This document shows, in pieces, positions 1 to 9,900 of a stretch of 64,000 nt of DNA; position 1 is the stretch's first letter, and each line of letters opens with the position of its first letter. Below the pieces are notes generated by a model that was not told the DNA's origin, searched no databases, and worked only from the letters and a program-made list of their open reading frames with translations. A program made the position numbers and the translations under genes. The stretch is from NCBI GenBank assembly GCA_023653785.1, contig JAMKCH010072455.1, forward strand, positions 62,001 through 126,000. The letters are read 5' to 3'. The DNA comes from Ophioderma brevispina. Its lineage: Eukaryota > Echinodermata > Ophiuroidea > Amphilepidida > Ophiodermatidae.

Positions 1-1260
1 GGCTTCTACAGGCTTGATCACCCCCACGTGAACCTGTTCGCAAGCCGCCCCAACGCCCAGCTCCCGCATACTGCTCCGTGGACCAAGGCTCCACCCCCGG
101 ATCTCGGTCTCCCCGTCATCGGGGCCCACTACCGTTATTACGGCCGGGCCTTACCGTTCACGGATACCTAGGAAAATGATATTGGTCCTCCCGTCATCGG
201 GGCCCCACTACCGTTATTACGGGCCTTACCGTTCACGGGAATACTTTATTGATAATACTTTCTCCACGGCAATCACCCAAGCTGCCCATCGTGACTGGAG
301 AGGCAATGAGACCTACAACAAGGAGTTTATAATTCACAACAGAACATGTCACGCCCCGTTATGGATTTCATTAATCTCCAAGTGTAACCGCTCTTCTATC
401 AACTTCTCTTCCTCCATACCATCTTCTTCGTATTTGTCTTTGCTCCATTACCCTCTTCACGCTCCCCACTTTAATCTCTGTCTCATCGGGCATCTTCTAT
501 ATTCCATGATCGCATCAAGGGAACGCTGCATCAATGGCCGCCCGATCGATCTATAGTGCCAGCTTGGGGACCTGCACATCATACTGCCAGCATCTTCTAC
601 AGTGCCTCCTTATGACCCTCTTCTCCAGGCATCCTTGGCGGAAACCACCAAGAAGTCTCTCTTCCTTGTCGCCGCAGCCATCAGGGCAGAGGAGTATCGG
701 ACACCCTTGATTGCCTGTAGCAGAGAATCATCTCACCTTCACAGAGAACGCCGCTCGTCTTCCCCGATCATCTACCTGGCCAAGAATCAATCTCACAGCT
801 TCACTCCACAGCCGATCCTCCTCCCAATCCCGACAAGCTTCAGGTTACAGCGATGAAGGACCCTGGTGTCCAGTTAGAGCCTTGAAGTTTTACCTCAGCA
901 GACTCAACCCTATAGGGGGGCCACGACCAACTCTTCTCACAACTCAGAAGCTTGTTTCGCCCGGCCTCCAGACGACATTAGCCAGATTGATCGTGGGCAG
1001 TCATAAAGGCGCGCCTAGCTATTACGGGGGTTTGTCTTGCGGGGACGCACGTAGGAGCTCACGACCGTAAGATCACAGGCGGCTGCTGGCCTCCTACCGG
1101 GGAAGCTTTCTCATACAAGATACAGGGACGCCATGGGATTGGCTTGTTTTATACATTCCAACAAGTTTATCTCCGAGAGGTCCTAGTACACAGCGGTTCA
1201 ACGGCAGCTAGGATCCTGGTCTTCAATCTCCTCGTCATCACAGCAAACCTCCGCATCTTC
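1..1260 (+). mobile_element. Decayed DIRS-like (tyrosine recombinase) retrotransposon, 3' part
   Basis: Frame 1 from base 1 reads HVNLFASRPNAQLP, which resembles the RNase H-region motif of DIRS/Ngaro elements (usually like VDLFATxxNAxLP). Further on, in shifting frames, come pieces of a DIRS-type tyrosine recombinase: TTKKSLFLVAAA near 640-680, GPWCPVRALKFYLSR near 848-895, LVSPGLQTTLARLIV near 950-1000, and a terminal region with YLREVL near 1160-1180 where the catalytic tyrosine region is expected. Known of the family: these elements integrate through a YR enzyme instead of a DDE integrase. The frame breaks repeatedly with stops, so the copy is inactive as read. The reverse transcriptase would lie upstream, outside the window. 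Identification rests on motif resemblance only. Confidence 0.68.
109..239. repeat. Direct duplication of about 53 bp
   Basis: The stretch 109-163 (CCCGTCATCGGGGCCCACTA and following) recurs at 187-239 with only small indel differences, at a spacing of about 78 bp. It lies within the DIRS-like remnant. It could be a local tandem duplication or an assembly stutter. Confidence 0.8.
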
Positions 1261-1430
1261 AGTGGCCACAGCTCCCAGTAGCATTTACCCACTGAAGTCG
1301 GTAACGTGCCTCTGTTTAATATTGTTTTGTTTCAACCTTCTCCCGGCGAGATCATATCACCATAGCTCCGCTTGCCTTATGGCCCGAGCACCTGATATCC
1401 GGGTTGACTCTACAGTTGCAACCTGTGCCA

Positions 1431-1835
1431 TTAAGTCAGGCTTGATGGGAACGTACTAGAGATGTGGTGCTTCGCCCTCTCCCCCCGGGGGAGAGTTCAT
1501 ATCAACCATAATCTCCGTATACTTACCATTCAAAGCCTGACGCCTCCCCCCCCCTCCCCCGTGGGCCGCTGTGCCGCCCCAGGACGGGGCTCACGTTGTT
1601 CGCTCTCCTCCCTATGGAGTCACCCGGTGGAAAGAGCATACCAAAATGATCCAAAAGTCAGTGTTGCTAGATCATTGGCCCCTGACCATGTTCGCACTCA
1701 GGGGTTGCCACATTTTCCAGTGGTCTCGTAGGTATATTGCCCTATACCGAGCGTCGAAAATGAAAAGGCATAAAGTCAGGCTTGAATGGTATGTATACAG
1801 AGATAATGGTGATATGACTCTCCCCCGGGGGAGAG
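1431..1835. repeat. Direct repeat pair ending in a CCCCCGGGGG palindrome
   Basis: Two segments, about 1431-1495 and 1771-1835, share AAGTCAGGCTTGA at the left and CTCTCCCCCGGGGGAGAG at the right with a diverged middle. They lie just 3' of the DIRS-like recombinase, so they may be the split terminal repeats of that element. DIRS elements have unusual non-LTR-like termini, but that link is an inference. Confidence 0.5.
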
Positions 1836-1854
1836 GGGAAACGGGTGCTAGTGA

Positions 1855-2790
1855 TGTCTCATTTTAACTGCAGTGTTTCCTCCCTCAAATAGTTATTAGT
1901 AATTTTTAGGAGGGCATGCCTCATTTTACTTAAATTTTTTCGATTTGAGGGAGGAGGAAAGCAAATTGAGGGAGGAGAATTATTATTCAAATCAAATAGA
2001 GAATGACCCACACACACACAATGTAAAGTTTATAGTTAACCGAATGCTAGACTGCAGAGTTTACTATTTCAGGAGGCGGATATCAAATCTTGTGAGGGGT
2101 GCCTCGTTTTAACTGCAAAGTTTACTATTTCAGGGAAAGGGAAACCAAATCAGTTGGGTCACCTCGCTGAAATAGTAAACCTTGTAGTTAAAACGAGGCA
2201 CTACAAAGATGGAGGTGATGTTTACTATTTTTAGGAGAGCATACCTCGTTTTAACTGCAAACTGTTGTGGAGGGGTGCCTCGTTTGGGGAAATCAAATAA
2301 CCATATCAAACAGTGTTCCCGCGTTTGTTAGAGCGTTGGTGTCGCCTCACTCAAATAGTAAACCTCAAATTTAAAACGAGGCACTTCAAAGATCATTTTA
2401 ACTGCAAACTTTACTATTTCAGGGGTAATGTTTACTAGTTGTGGGAAGGGGTGCCTCATTTTAACTGCACACTTCACTAATTCTGGGATGGGGAAAACAA
2501 ATCAAACAGTGTTGCCTCCCTCAAATAGTAAACCGTAATTTAAAGTTTTTGGGACGGGTGGACAGTAAATCAAATGAGGGGGTGCCATCAAACCGAATCA
2601 AGAGTGATGCCTCGTTTTAAAGAACTCCTAGCCACAATTTTTTAACTTTTTGGTTAAAACGTGTGTTAGATAGTGATGTCTCGGTTTAATTACAAAGTTT
2701 GTTATTTGAGGGGAAACCAAATCACACAGTAGTTGAGGGAGGAGAATTAAATATTTGGTTATTAAACCAAATCAAATAGAGAGCGATGCC
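1855..2790. repeat. Cluster of short repeats in both orientations
   Basis: A unit built from GCCTCGTTTTAACTGCAAAG followed by TTTACTATTTCAGGGA recurs many times. Direct copies are near 2100, 2243, 2390, 2453 and 2675. Reverse-complement copies are near 2162 (GAAATAGTAAACC then TTAAAACGAGGC), 2346 and 2515. Direct and inverted copies alternate, so neighbours could fold into hairpins. No coding potential is seen. The cluster resumes at 3230-3650 and 4790-4866. Confidence 0.75.
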
Positions 2791-3229
2791 TTTCTTTAAA
2801 GACCCCCACAATATGTAAAGTTTTAACAATATATTATAGGCCCTTAGCCAAATCTTATTTAACTTGTTAAAGATGTTAATGTAACACTCTCAAAGAAACC
2901 GTCTCTACCACATATCCTAAATTGAGCACATTGCTGACCAGGTATATGCATGGTCACTCCCCCTACTCTAAGTGGAGTATACCTAATCCTTACATTTAAA
3001 CATACCACTGAACAAAAGTCCCTATAATTTGTAAGACCACCTGAAATTGAAAGCAATAAGGGATAAGTGGTTGGAACAATAAAATAGTATCTATTCAAAA
3101 ATACTTCAAGATAAACAGTCTGTGGCCTTTTTTGCAAATAGGTGAACAACCTCCAGGACATATGTTCAATCAGCATAAATAGGCTTAGACTAATTATGTG
3201 AATTTAGTTTTAACTATTTGCCAGCCTGG
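2791..3229. other. Unannotated segment splitting the repeat cluster
   Basis: This stretch lacks the short repeat unit of its flanks and shows no recognisable coding sequence. It is probably an insertion into the repeat cluster or an unrelated spacer; no clear terminal repeats were seen. Confidence 0.4.
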
Positions 3230-3650
3230 GAAGATATTTTTGGTGTTACACTATCTGAGGGAGGGGAAACTGCATCGCATAGTAGTGAGGGAGGAGAATG
3301 AAAAACTTTGCTTTCACTAAATGGTTTACTATTTGTGGGAGGGAGTGCCTCGGTTTTATGCAAAATTTACTATTTCAGGGTAGTGAGGGAGGGGAATTAA
3401 CAGCTTTTTTTCCTAAAAAATATTTAATATTTGTTAGTAAACTTCGTAGTTAAAATGAGGCACTAAAGTTTACTTAAGTGGGAGATTGATGAAGTTGCCT
3501 CGTTTTAAGTACAACGTTTACTATTTAAGGGAAGGGAAACCAAATCAAACAGAGTGTTGTGTCGTTTTTTAGAGATGGTGTCCCTTCCCTCAAATAATAA
3601 ACTTAGTTAAAACAATGCACTGGAAAGATAGGGTGATGACTCATTTTAAA
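3230..3650. repeat. Second block of the mixed-orientation repeat cluster
   Basis: Direct units lie at about 3320-3380 (GGTTTACTATTTGTGGGAGG and a GCCTCGGTTTTA unit) and 3496-3535. Inverted units lie near 3435-3465 (TAGTAAAC then TTAAAATGAGGC) and 3585-3620. They are the same family as 1855-2790. Confidence 0.7.
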
Positions 3651-4103
3651 CAGACATGCGCCCCCAATTTTTGTTGCACCCTGATTTTTTGCATATTTGG
3701 AATGCTTACCCATGTATTAAGATTCCCACCTAAGTGAATAGCCGAATACACCATCTTTATGTAGTAAGATAAATGAATGTAAAAGCATTTTTCTGTTGTG
3801 CATGACAGAAATTCAAAGCATGACGTTCTGTGGGGACTATTGCTAGCAGGCAAGTTCAAACAAAGTTTGCGGTTTTCCTTAAAGGTGTAGGGTAGCTTGG
3901 TCAAAAACAGCGTACAATTTCCCGAATTTGCACTCATTTTAGTATTACTGGTAATTCTTATTCAAACAAATTTAACCAAACAAGCACAATATTTTACTTT
4001 TAATTTCTGTTCATTCGAATTTACTAGATGTGCAACAGATTTCCTCCGCAATGAGTTTTCATATTTAGTCTACCTCCCTCGATGCATTCCTATAGGGAGC
4101 GTG
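3651..4103. other. AT-rich sequence without recognised features
   Basis: No gene, tandem repeat or terminal inverted repeat was recognised here. Confidence 0.4.
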
Positions 4104-4530
4104 CACTGTAAAAAATATTGTAATATTTATATATTTACTTGCAGTAATTCTTGAAAACAATGACCTAACAATTAAAAGTAAACGCTTAAAAACATGGCAT
4201 TTGATGAGTAAATTACAGCGACTGTGAAAGTGTCTTAGTAGGCCTATCCAAGCTTATCCATGTCAACCATTTGTTTACAGTTCTATCCTGTAAATTTACA
4301 GTTTTGTTATAAAAATGTATTACATCAAACTGTGACATAGGCAGTGAATTTAAATGGAAACCTGTAAAATTTACAGTATTTTTTCTTGTAAATGTGAGAA
4401 CTTAATCGTTAAATTGGATATAAAATTTACAGTATTTTGTTGTATTTACAAATGATCCCGCCATTTAATACTGTTAATTTTCTAAGCTTTTTACAGTAGT
4501 TCACTCTAAATGCATTAATATTTTACAGTG
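4104..4530. mobile_element. Non-autonomous DNA transposon (MITE) with CACTGTAAAA ends
   Basis: The left end reads CACTGTAAAAAATATTG and the right end is the inverted form, AATATTTTACAGTG. The interior is AT-rich and repeats ACTGTAAATTTACAG-like palindromes. Elements with such ends and interior are common in animal genomes. No convincing target-site duplication was found, so the superfamily is left open. Confidence 0.55.
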
Positions 4531-4734
4531 ATTTGGGGAGCTCAATAATGGATAGACAATTAGAGCTCCTTAAATAGAAAAAAACTTTAGAAATATTGAT
4601 ATTTAAAGAACCTTAAAAGGTCTTCAAATCAAATACTGTATATACATAAAAAGATTCCTGAACAACATCACCAAGTGTTTTTGAAAAAAAAATGACAGTT
4701 AAAAAAATATAAGTGCTAATTAAAGTCACACGCA

Positions 4735-4766
4735 CACACCACACACACAAACACAAACACAATAAG
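4735..4766. repeat. CA-rich microsatellite
   Basis: A short, impure run of CACA and ACAA repeats directly before the last unit of the mixed-orientation repeat cluster. Confidence 0.7.
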
Positions 4767-4789
4767 ACTTGCTTGCCTCAAAACTTTAT

Positions 4790-4866
4790 AGTTTAAATGC
4801 GGCACTCAAAAGATAGGGGTGATGCCTCGTTTTAACTCAGAGTTTACTATGGGCAGTGAGGGAGTC
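4790..4866. repeat. Last unit of the mixed-orientation repeat cluster
   Basis: It contains AACTTTATAGTTTAAATGCG then GCACTC (inverted form) and GCCTCGTTTTAACTCAGAG then TTTACTATG (direct form). This is the family seen at 1855-3650, here abutting the minisatellite. Confidence 0.55.
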
Positions 4867-5294
4867 GATCAGATAGACTCTATCATCTATCAAAATATCA
4901 GATATAGCAGCTATATCATCTCAAAATGTTCTCTTCAACTGTGACTAACAAACTATCAGATAGACTCTATCATCTATCAAAATAGCAGATATAGCAGCTA
5001 TATCATCTCAAAATTTTTCTCTTCAACTGTGACTATCAAACTATCAGATAGACTCTATCATCTATCAAAATATCAGATATAGCAGATAGACTCTATCATC
5101 TATCAAAATATCAGATATAGCAGCTATATCATCTCAAATATTCTCTTCAAAAGTGACTATCAAACTATCAGATAGACTCTATCATCTATCATAATATCAG
5201 ATAAATCAGATAGACTCTATCATCTATCAAAATAGCAGATATAGCAGCTATATCATCTCAAATATTCTCTTCAAAAGTGACTATCAAACTATCA
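4867..5294. repeat. AT-rich minisatellite, unit about 85-90 bp with sub-units
   Basis: The phrase CAGATAGACTCTATCATC recurs at about 4870, 4957, 5045, 5085, 5170 and 5207. Full units add GATATAGCAGCTATATC, a short hairpin (GATATAG/CTATATC), and a TTCTCTTCAA spacer. Shorter units of about 40 bp are interspersed, so the array shows higher-order variation. There are no unique spacers, so it is not CRISPR-like. Confidence 0.9.
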
Positions 5295-6225
5295 GGGTTG
5301 TTGGTAAAGCTATTCATAAGGTGTGAAATGGTGTTGATGAGTGAGCATCTCTCAATTCAGTGGCCTAAATCTTGTTATAACATATTGTCCAGTGATTACA
5401 GTCTTTGTATTAGGGTAGTGCTAGTCTGTCTAATCGATCTGAGCATGTTTCTACTGCTGACAGAGCAAAAACAGCTTTTGCTGACCCTTATGGCAAGAAT
5501 CCGCGTGTATAATTTTGTATTCTGCTAACACTTAAATTCAGCACCTTATGTGCATGCTTATTAACAATAACATGTTACATGGTTTATTCTGTTAATGTTG
5601 CCGAATCATAGGGTGTTGGCAGAATACTAAATTATTTCATGAGGCTTAATCCTAACAGGTTGTCACACACAACTGTTCAAGGGCGTCACTGACACTGGCA
5701 TAGACTAATGGCAAGCCCAAGCATTTGTGAATGTATGCGAGCATGTAAGGACGCTCACATGAAAAATACGTCATATTTTGCTCCGAACGTTTCCGTTAAT
5801 TTAAAATGATCAAGTTCAAGGCACATCTGACATGCTCGAAAACTAATCGCTATCATGCCTGGCCTGGATCACAACATTGTCCCTGTTCCAAGCATTTTTC
5901 TTTCCCTTTACCCTGAGGTGTATGTTTATACAGTCTGTCTGATTAATAGTTTGTTGGACTACTGAAATTTAAATGCCATGCTTTAATTGGCAGTGATCCA
6001 AGCATATTTGTACTATAATGACAAAATACTGTGGTCCTTTCAGTTCAGGAGAACAAAAAGTATGTGTTCTAACTGGGCCCAACTTTAAGAGAGCTTATTT
6101 ATTTGTGTCAGCCAAGACCAGTGATGTACATGTAGTGCAGGGTATATGCCATATAAAAAATATAGCACTTTTTTGCCTATATGTGCGTATGCGAAAAAAG
6201 TAGTTGACTCACGTACGTACATAGT
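5295..6225. other. Intergenic sequence without recognised features
   Basis: No coding homology, clear TIRs or tandem repeats were recognised between the minisatellite and the GT microsatellite. Confidence 0.4.
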
Positions 6226-6320
6226 CGTGTGTGTGTGTGACAGTGTTTGTGAGTGCATGTGTGTGTATGTGTGTGTGTGCGTGCATGTGTGTGTGTGTGT
6301 GCGCGGGTGTGTGTGTGTGA
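6226..6320. repeat. (GT)n microsatellite, interrupted
   Basis: A run of about 95 bp of TG dinucleotides with A and C interruptions. It creates spurious Val/Cys- and His/Thr-rich open frames on both strands. Confidence 0.95.
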
Positions 6321-6729
6321 ATAAAGCACCTTTTCTTTGACTTGGGAGTTTTGAAACTTGATTGTAAAGGAATATACACACACAAAATGTTTACAACCCA
6401 TTGAACATGTGTCGATTTCATGTCCAAGAAGCTCTCCCTGGGCAATGATAACAGTGGACTATTTGTTGTTTTTTAAGCACATTACAGAAATAACAGTTAG
6501 TTACTGCTGTGTTTGTCTTATTGTTGTTTGTTTTGTTCTTCCTAATAGGGCACAACAGGGCACTTTACAAAACTCCAAATCAACACATTCAACATTTTAG
6601 CTTTTTCTCTTCAATACTGACTGTGACTTGCATATTACAAACATGGCAACTGAAACATGAAATCTGTACAAGAACATTTGCAGGACAAAGACCTACCTTA
6701 CTAGACCTCGGTGGTCATCATTTAAAACT

Positions 6730-6925
6730 ATGGACTCGTCTAAGCAGAAAGCAGATCCCAAGTACCTTAACACCCTGGTGAAGCATGATCTCTGCCAACC
6801 AGTTGTTTTTCATGGTCTGATTCATGAGTGGCCTGCCAGAAAGTGGACTCCTGAAGATTTAGCCTCTGTGCTTGGTGATCAGGAAGTGAAAATACGCATT
6901 GGACTTAAGGAAGCAAAAGATTGGG
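6730..6925 (+). CDS. HSPBAP1: HSPBAP1 first coding exon
   Basis: This exon is open from ATG 6730 to a consensus donor (GATTGGG|GTAAGT) and ends in phase 1. It encodes MDSSKQKADPKYLN, then CQPVVFHGLIHEWPARKW and VKIRIGL. The VFxxLIxxWPARxW stretch matches the start of the HSPBAP1 JmjC region. ATG 6730 is the first plausible start; a possible acceptor at 6683 (TTTGCAG) suggests a 5' UTR exon boundary just upstream. This is the only exon with no frame problem. Confidence 0.85.
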
Positions 6926-9900
6926 GTAAGTCTTCTAATTATCTGTCAGTTGTATATGCTTTGAGGTTTTGTGTTGTGGTATACATGCTGGTGGCACAGA
7001 AATTGTCATGTGCCATTAGTTCTGGTAACCAGAACCAAAGGTCAACATTATCTTTTAACACTACTTTTATCATACTGACCTCTGGTTCTGGTACTGTACA
7101 TAGAGAAGCAGTGCACAAAGTGGTTAATGGTTTCTTGTTTTTCATTTTACTGAAAGATATGACTTATATGCTTAAAAGCTATTTTAGGAAAAATGTGAAA
7201 TGAATTCCAAATTCAGCATTGGCAAATAATGTGAGGGAAGGAAAATAACACCCATCAATGAGATCATTGGCAGCAGTTGTTTACTTGAGCTTGCTACAGT
7301 AACACAAAGTTGTTGGTGCTTTAATGTACACTGCTCCTCTCTGTATGGTTCCAGAACCAGAGGTCAGTAGATGATAAAAGAAGTGTTAAAAAGATAATGT
7401 TGACCTCTGGTTCTGGTTACCAGAACTAACATGCCATCGGAAATACATGTTTGCAAATCGTGTGTTAAGGTGTATGACACTATGTGCCAGCATATGCCAT
7501 TACACGTAATCCTACAATTGCACAAATTTTAAATAGTGCATGGTCAGACCAGATGTTATTGAATTCATTGTTATGGTTGATATAATTATAAGTTTAAAAA
7601 GTACTTGATACATGATGACTACATGTGTGATCAATAATTACTTTAGTGAATATATCATATAATGTTATTTTTATGGGTCTCCTTTTTAAGTTCTAATACC
7701 TGCATGTCAGAAGATGTCACACTCTAAAAACTCTAGTTTAAGTTTTGTATTTGTATGTGCATGTCTGCCCGGAATTAGTCTGCCATTTCTTTGCAGCCTT
7801 GGGCAAAAAAAAATGGAAGTTGGGGTTTAATTAGTCTTGTCGGAAGACCTCTGCATATTTTGAAATTGAATCTGCCACTGCAAGCTAGAGGTGAGGATTG
7901 TGAATGCGACGTGTCAAAAAGTGATTTGCATCAGATAATCTGGGAGAGGGTTGGTTCACACAAAACTAGGGGTGTGAAAGGCCAGTGGTAATATGACACC
8001 AATTATTCTTGTTTTGGACCAAAACTCAATTGTATTTTAATTATGCCCCTGGTTGAAAAGTAGAGGGGGATTTTTGCGATAGCACACATGTCCGGTGTTG
8101 TGTGTGTTCAGTTTGGTTAGGTTATCGTTTTTTCACGTTCCTTCAAAAAAGTTAACTTACGTCTCCATTTACACCAGACTTGGGGTTAAGTTGAATAGGG
8201 GTTCCTGCATGTGTGGATGCTGTCAAAGGTCCTGAACAAGGTCAAAGGTAATCTTAAGGTCATGTTCCAGATTGCCGCCTTGCGGGGGATCACACAAGTT
8301 ACTTGCAGTATTTTTATTCAATTTGCTAACCTTGGGATAAATAGATTGTTTTTTTACATTCCGTGGTTACGCATCAAACCAGTGGTGGAAGCAGATGTCG
8401 TATGAGACACCGAACTTTAGCAACCTTGCGGTGAATGGTTGAGACGGCAAGACCAACTGACAAACCCCAGGACAGGACAGAATGAGCACCCCTGCTTGTT
8501 ATGCCAGATATATATTGTGCTAAATGGATTACCAATACATGGCAGAGCTGTTTTGAAGATCATCAAATATCTTACATGTAAGAATTGTTTTCTATAATGT
8601 GTAAATCACCAGGACATTACATGTACAACTGCATGAGTTTAAATGTGGGAAAGCAATAATTAAAAGGGGTTTAAAATATATGATGAACATACATCAAAAA
8701 TGGTAGTTTAGTTAAAAGCATTTTAAAAATGGATTATTGGTAGTGGAAATGTGGAAATGATTTGCAGTTTCAAAGAAATTGATTATAAGTGTATATACAT
8801 GAACTAAGACCAATTTCTTCAAAACTTCACAACAGTTACACCACATTTTGTTTAAGGCACTAGTGATCCACCCAAAAGAGGACAAAATATTTGGAATTTT
8901 GCAGGAAGAATACAGCTTAAAACGGGAAGGAAAGTCTGAAGAATTATCACTAAGTATCTTTCCAAATGAAAAATCAACAGAAAAGGAAGAAGAAAGCATT
9001 GTTCCAAAGATTTGATTTCAATTCAAATAAGTGTTGTATGTATGGTTGCAGGTGTCCGTTACGACAGTAATGACTGAAATATACGATTTTGTCTTATTAG
9101 GTTGCTTTGATAATTTGCAGGGTATGTAGGATACCTATATGGTTATATAAACATCTGATGATTTTAAATTTCTGTTTAACAAATCACTGATAGTGCCTTT
9201 GCTCTTAATAAAAAGCCATTTGGTATAATTTTGAGGAATTAAAAAAAAATTGACATGTTTTGACCCGATGTTTGTACCCATATTGAACATGAACCCTATC
9301 TAGAAAAAAAGATATGCTTTGAAAAGTAGGTAATCATTGCAATTAGAATTGAAATCAGTACACAGCCTAAACACACTTTAAAGATGCTTTTGTTTTGAAC
9401 CCTTGTCTGCATATATTTTGGAACAACTTGTGTCTAAAACAAATTAGGGTTCATTGTTCATCAAGCTGTTTTGCTCCTATTACCGTAATTCCACTGCAGG
9501 ATATAAGAGGAAGTGACTTTGGATCTCAGAAGAACGGCATCAGAGAAATATGGAGTAGGAGTAAGGGAGCCACAACTCCAGGACATTAGTAATATGGTTG
9601 CAAACTTGGTAGCACAGATATATGGCAGGTACGCAATATCAACTCATTTTTCATGCATTAAATGGTTAGAGTATTGTTGAAGCCATTCATGTCTTGCCAG
9701 ATACAATTTTTTAATAGAGACAAATTAGGCAAACTTTCAAATTGTAATTGGAAAGACCTCATTGCAGCAGGGGGGTAGGACATGCGCATCTAACAGCAAA
9801 CAGCGAATTCAAAATGGCCATCAACTTCCCGGGTGCTAGTCTGTTTCGAAGACTTAATGGTAGGAGGGCACTCGTACGCAGATCAAACGTTGACACAACA

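Noticed and set aside
4867..5294. CRISPR-like regular repeats
   Set aside because: The repeats have no unique spacers, the period varies, and the sequence is clearly animal.
6085..6445. Open frames rich in His/Thr and Val/Cys
   Set aside because: They are translations of the GT microsatellite on both strands.
7791..7991. Second HSPBAP1 exon
   Set aside because: There is an acceptor-like site and a weak CECDVSKSDLH resemblance, but the phase does not fit and no further conserved motif follows.
8766..8800. DYK-containing HSPBAP1 exon
   Set aside because: Only EIDYK matches; the surrounding codons do not, so chance is likely.
8803..9013. Glu/Lys-rich open frame after TTTTGCAG as an extra HSPBAP1 exon
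   Set aside because: The same DNA recurs at 21.3 kb outside the gene, with different frame and stops, and it has no match in the family.
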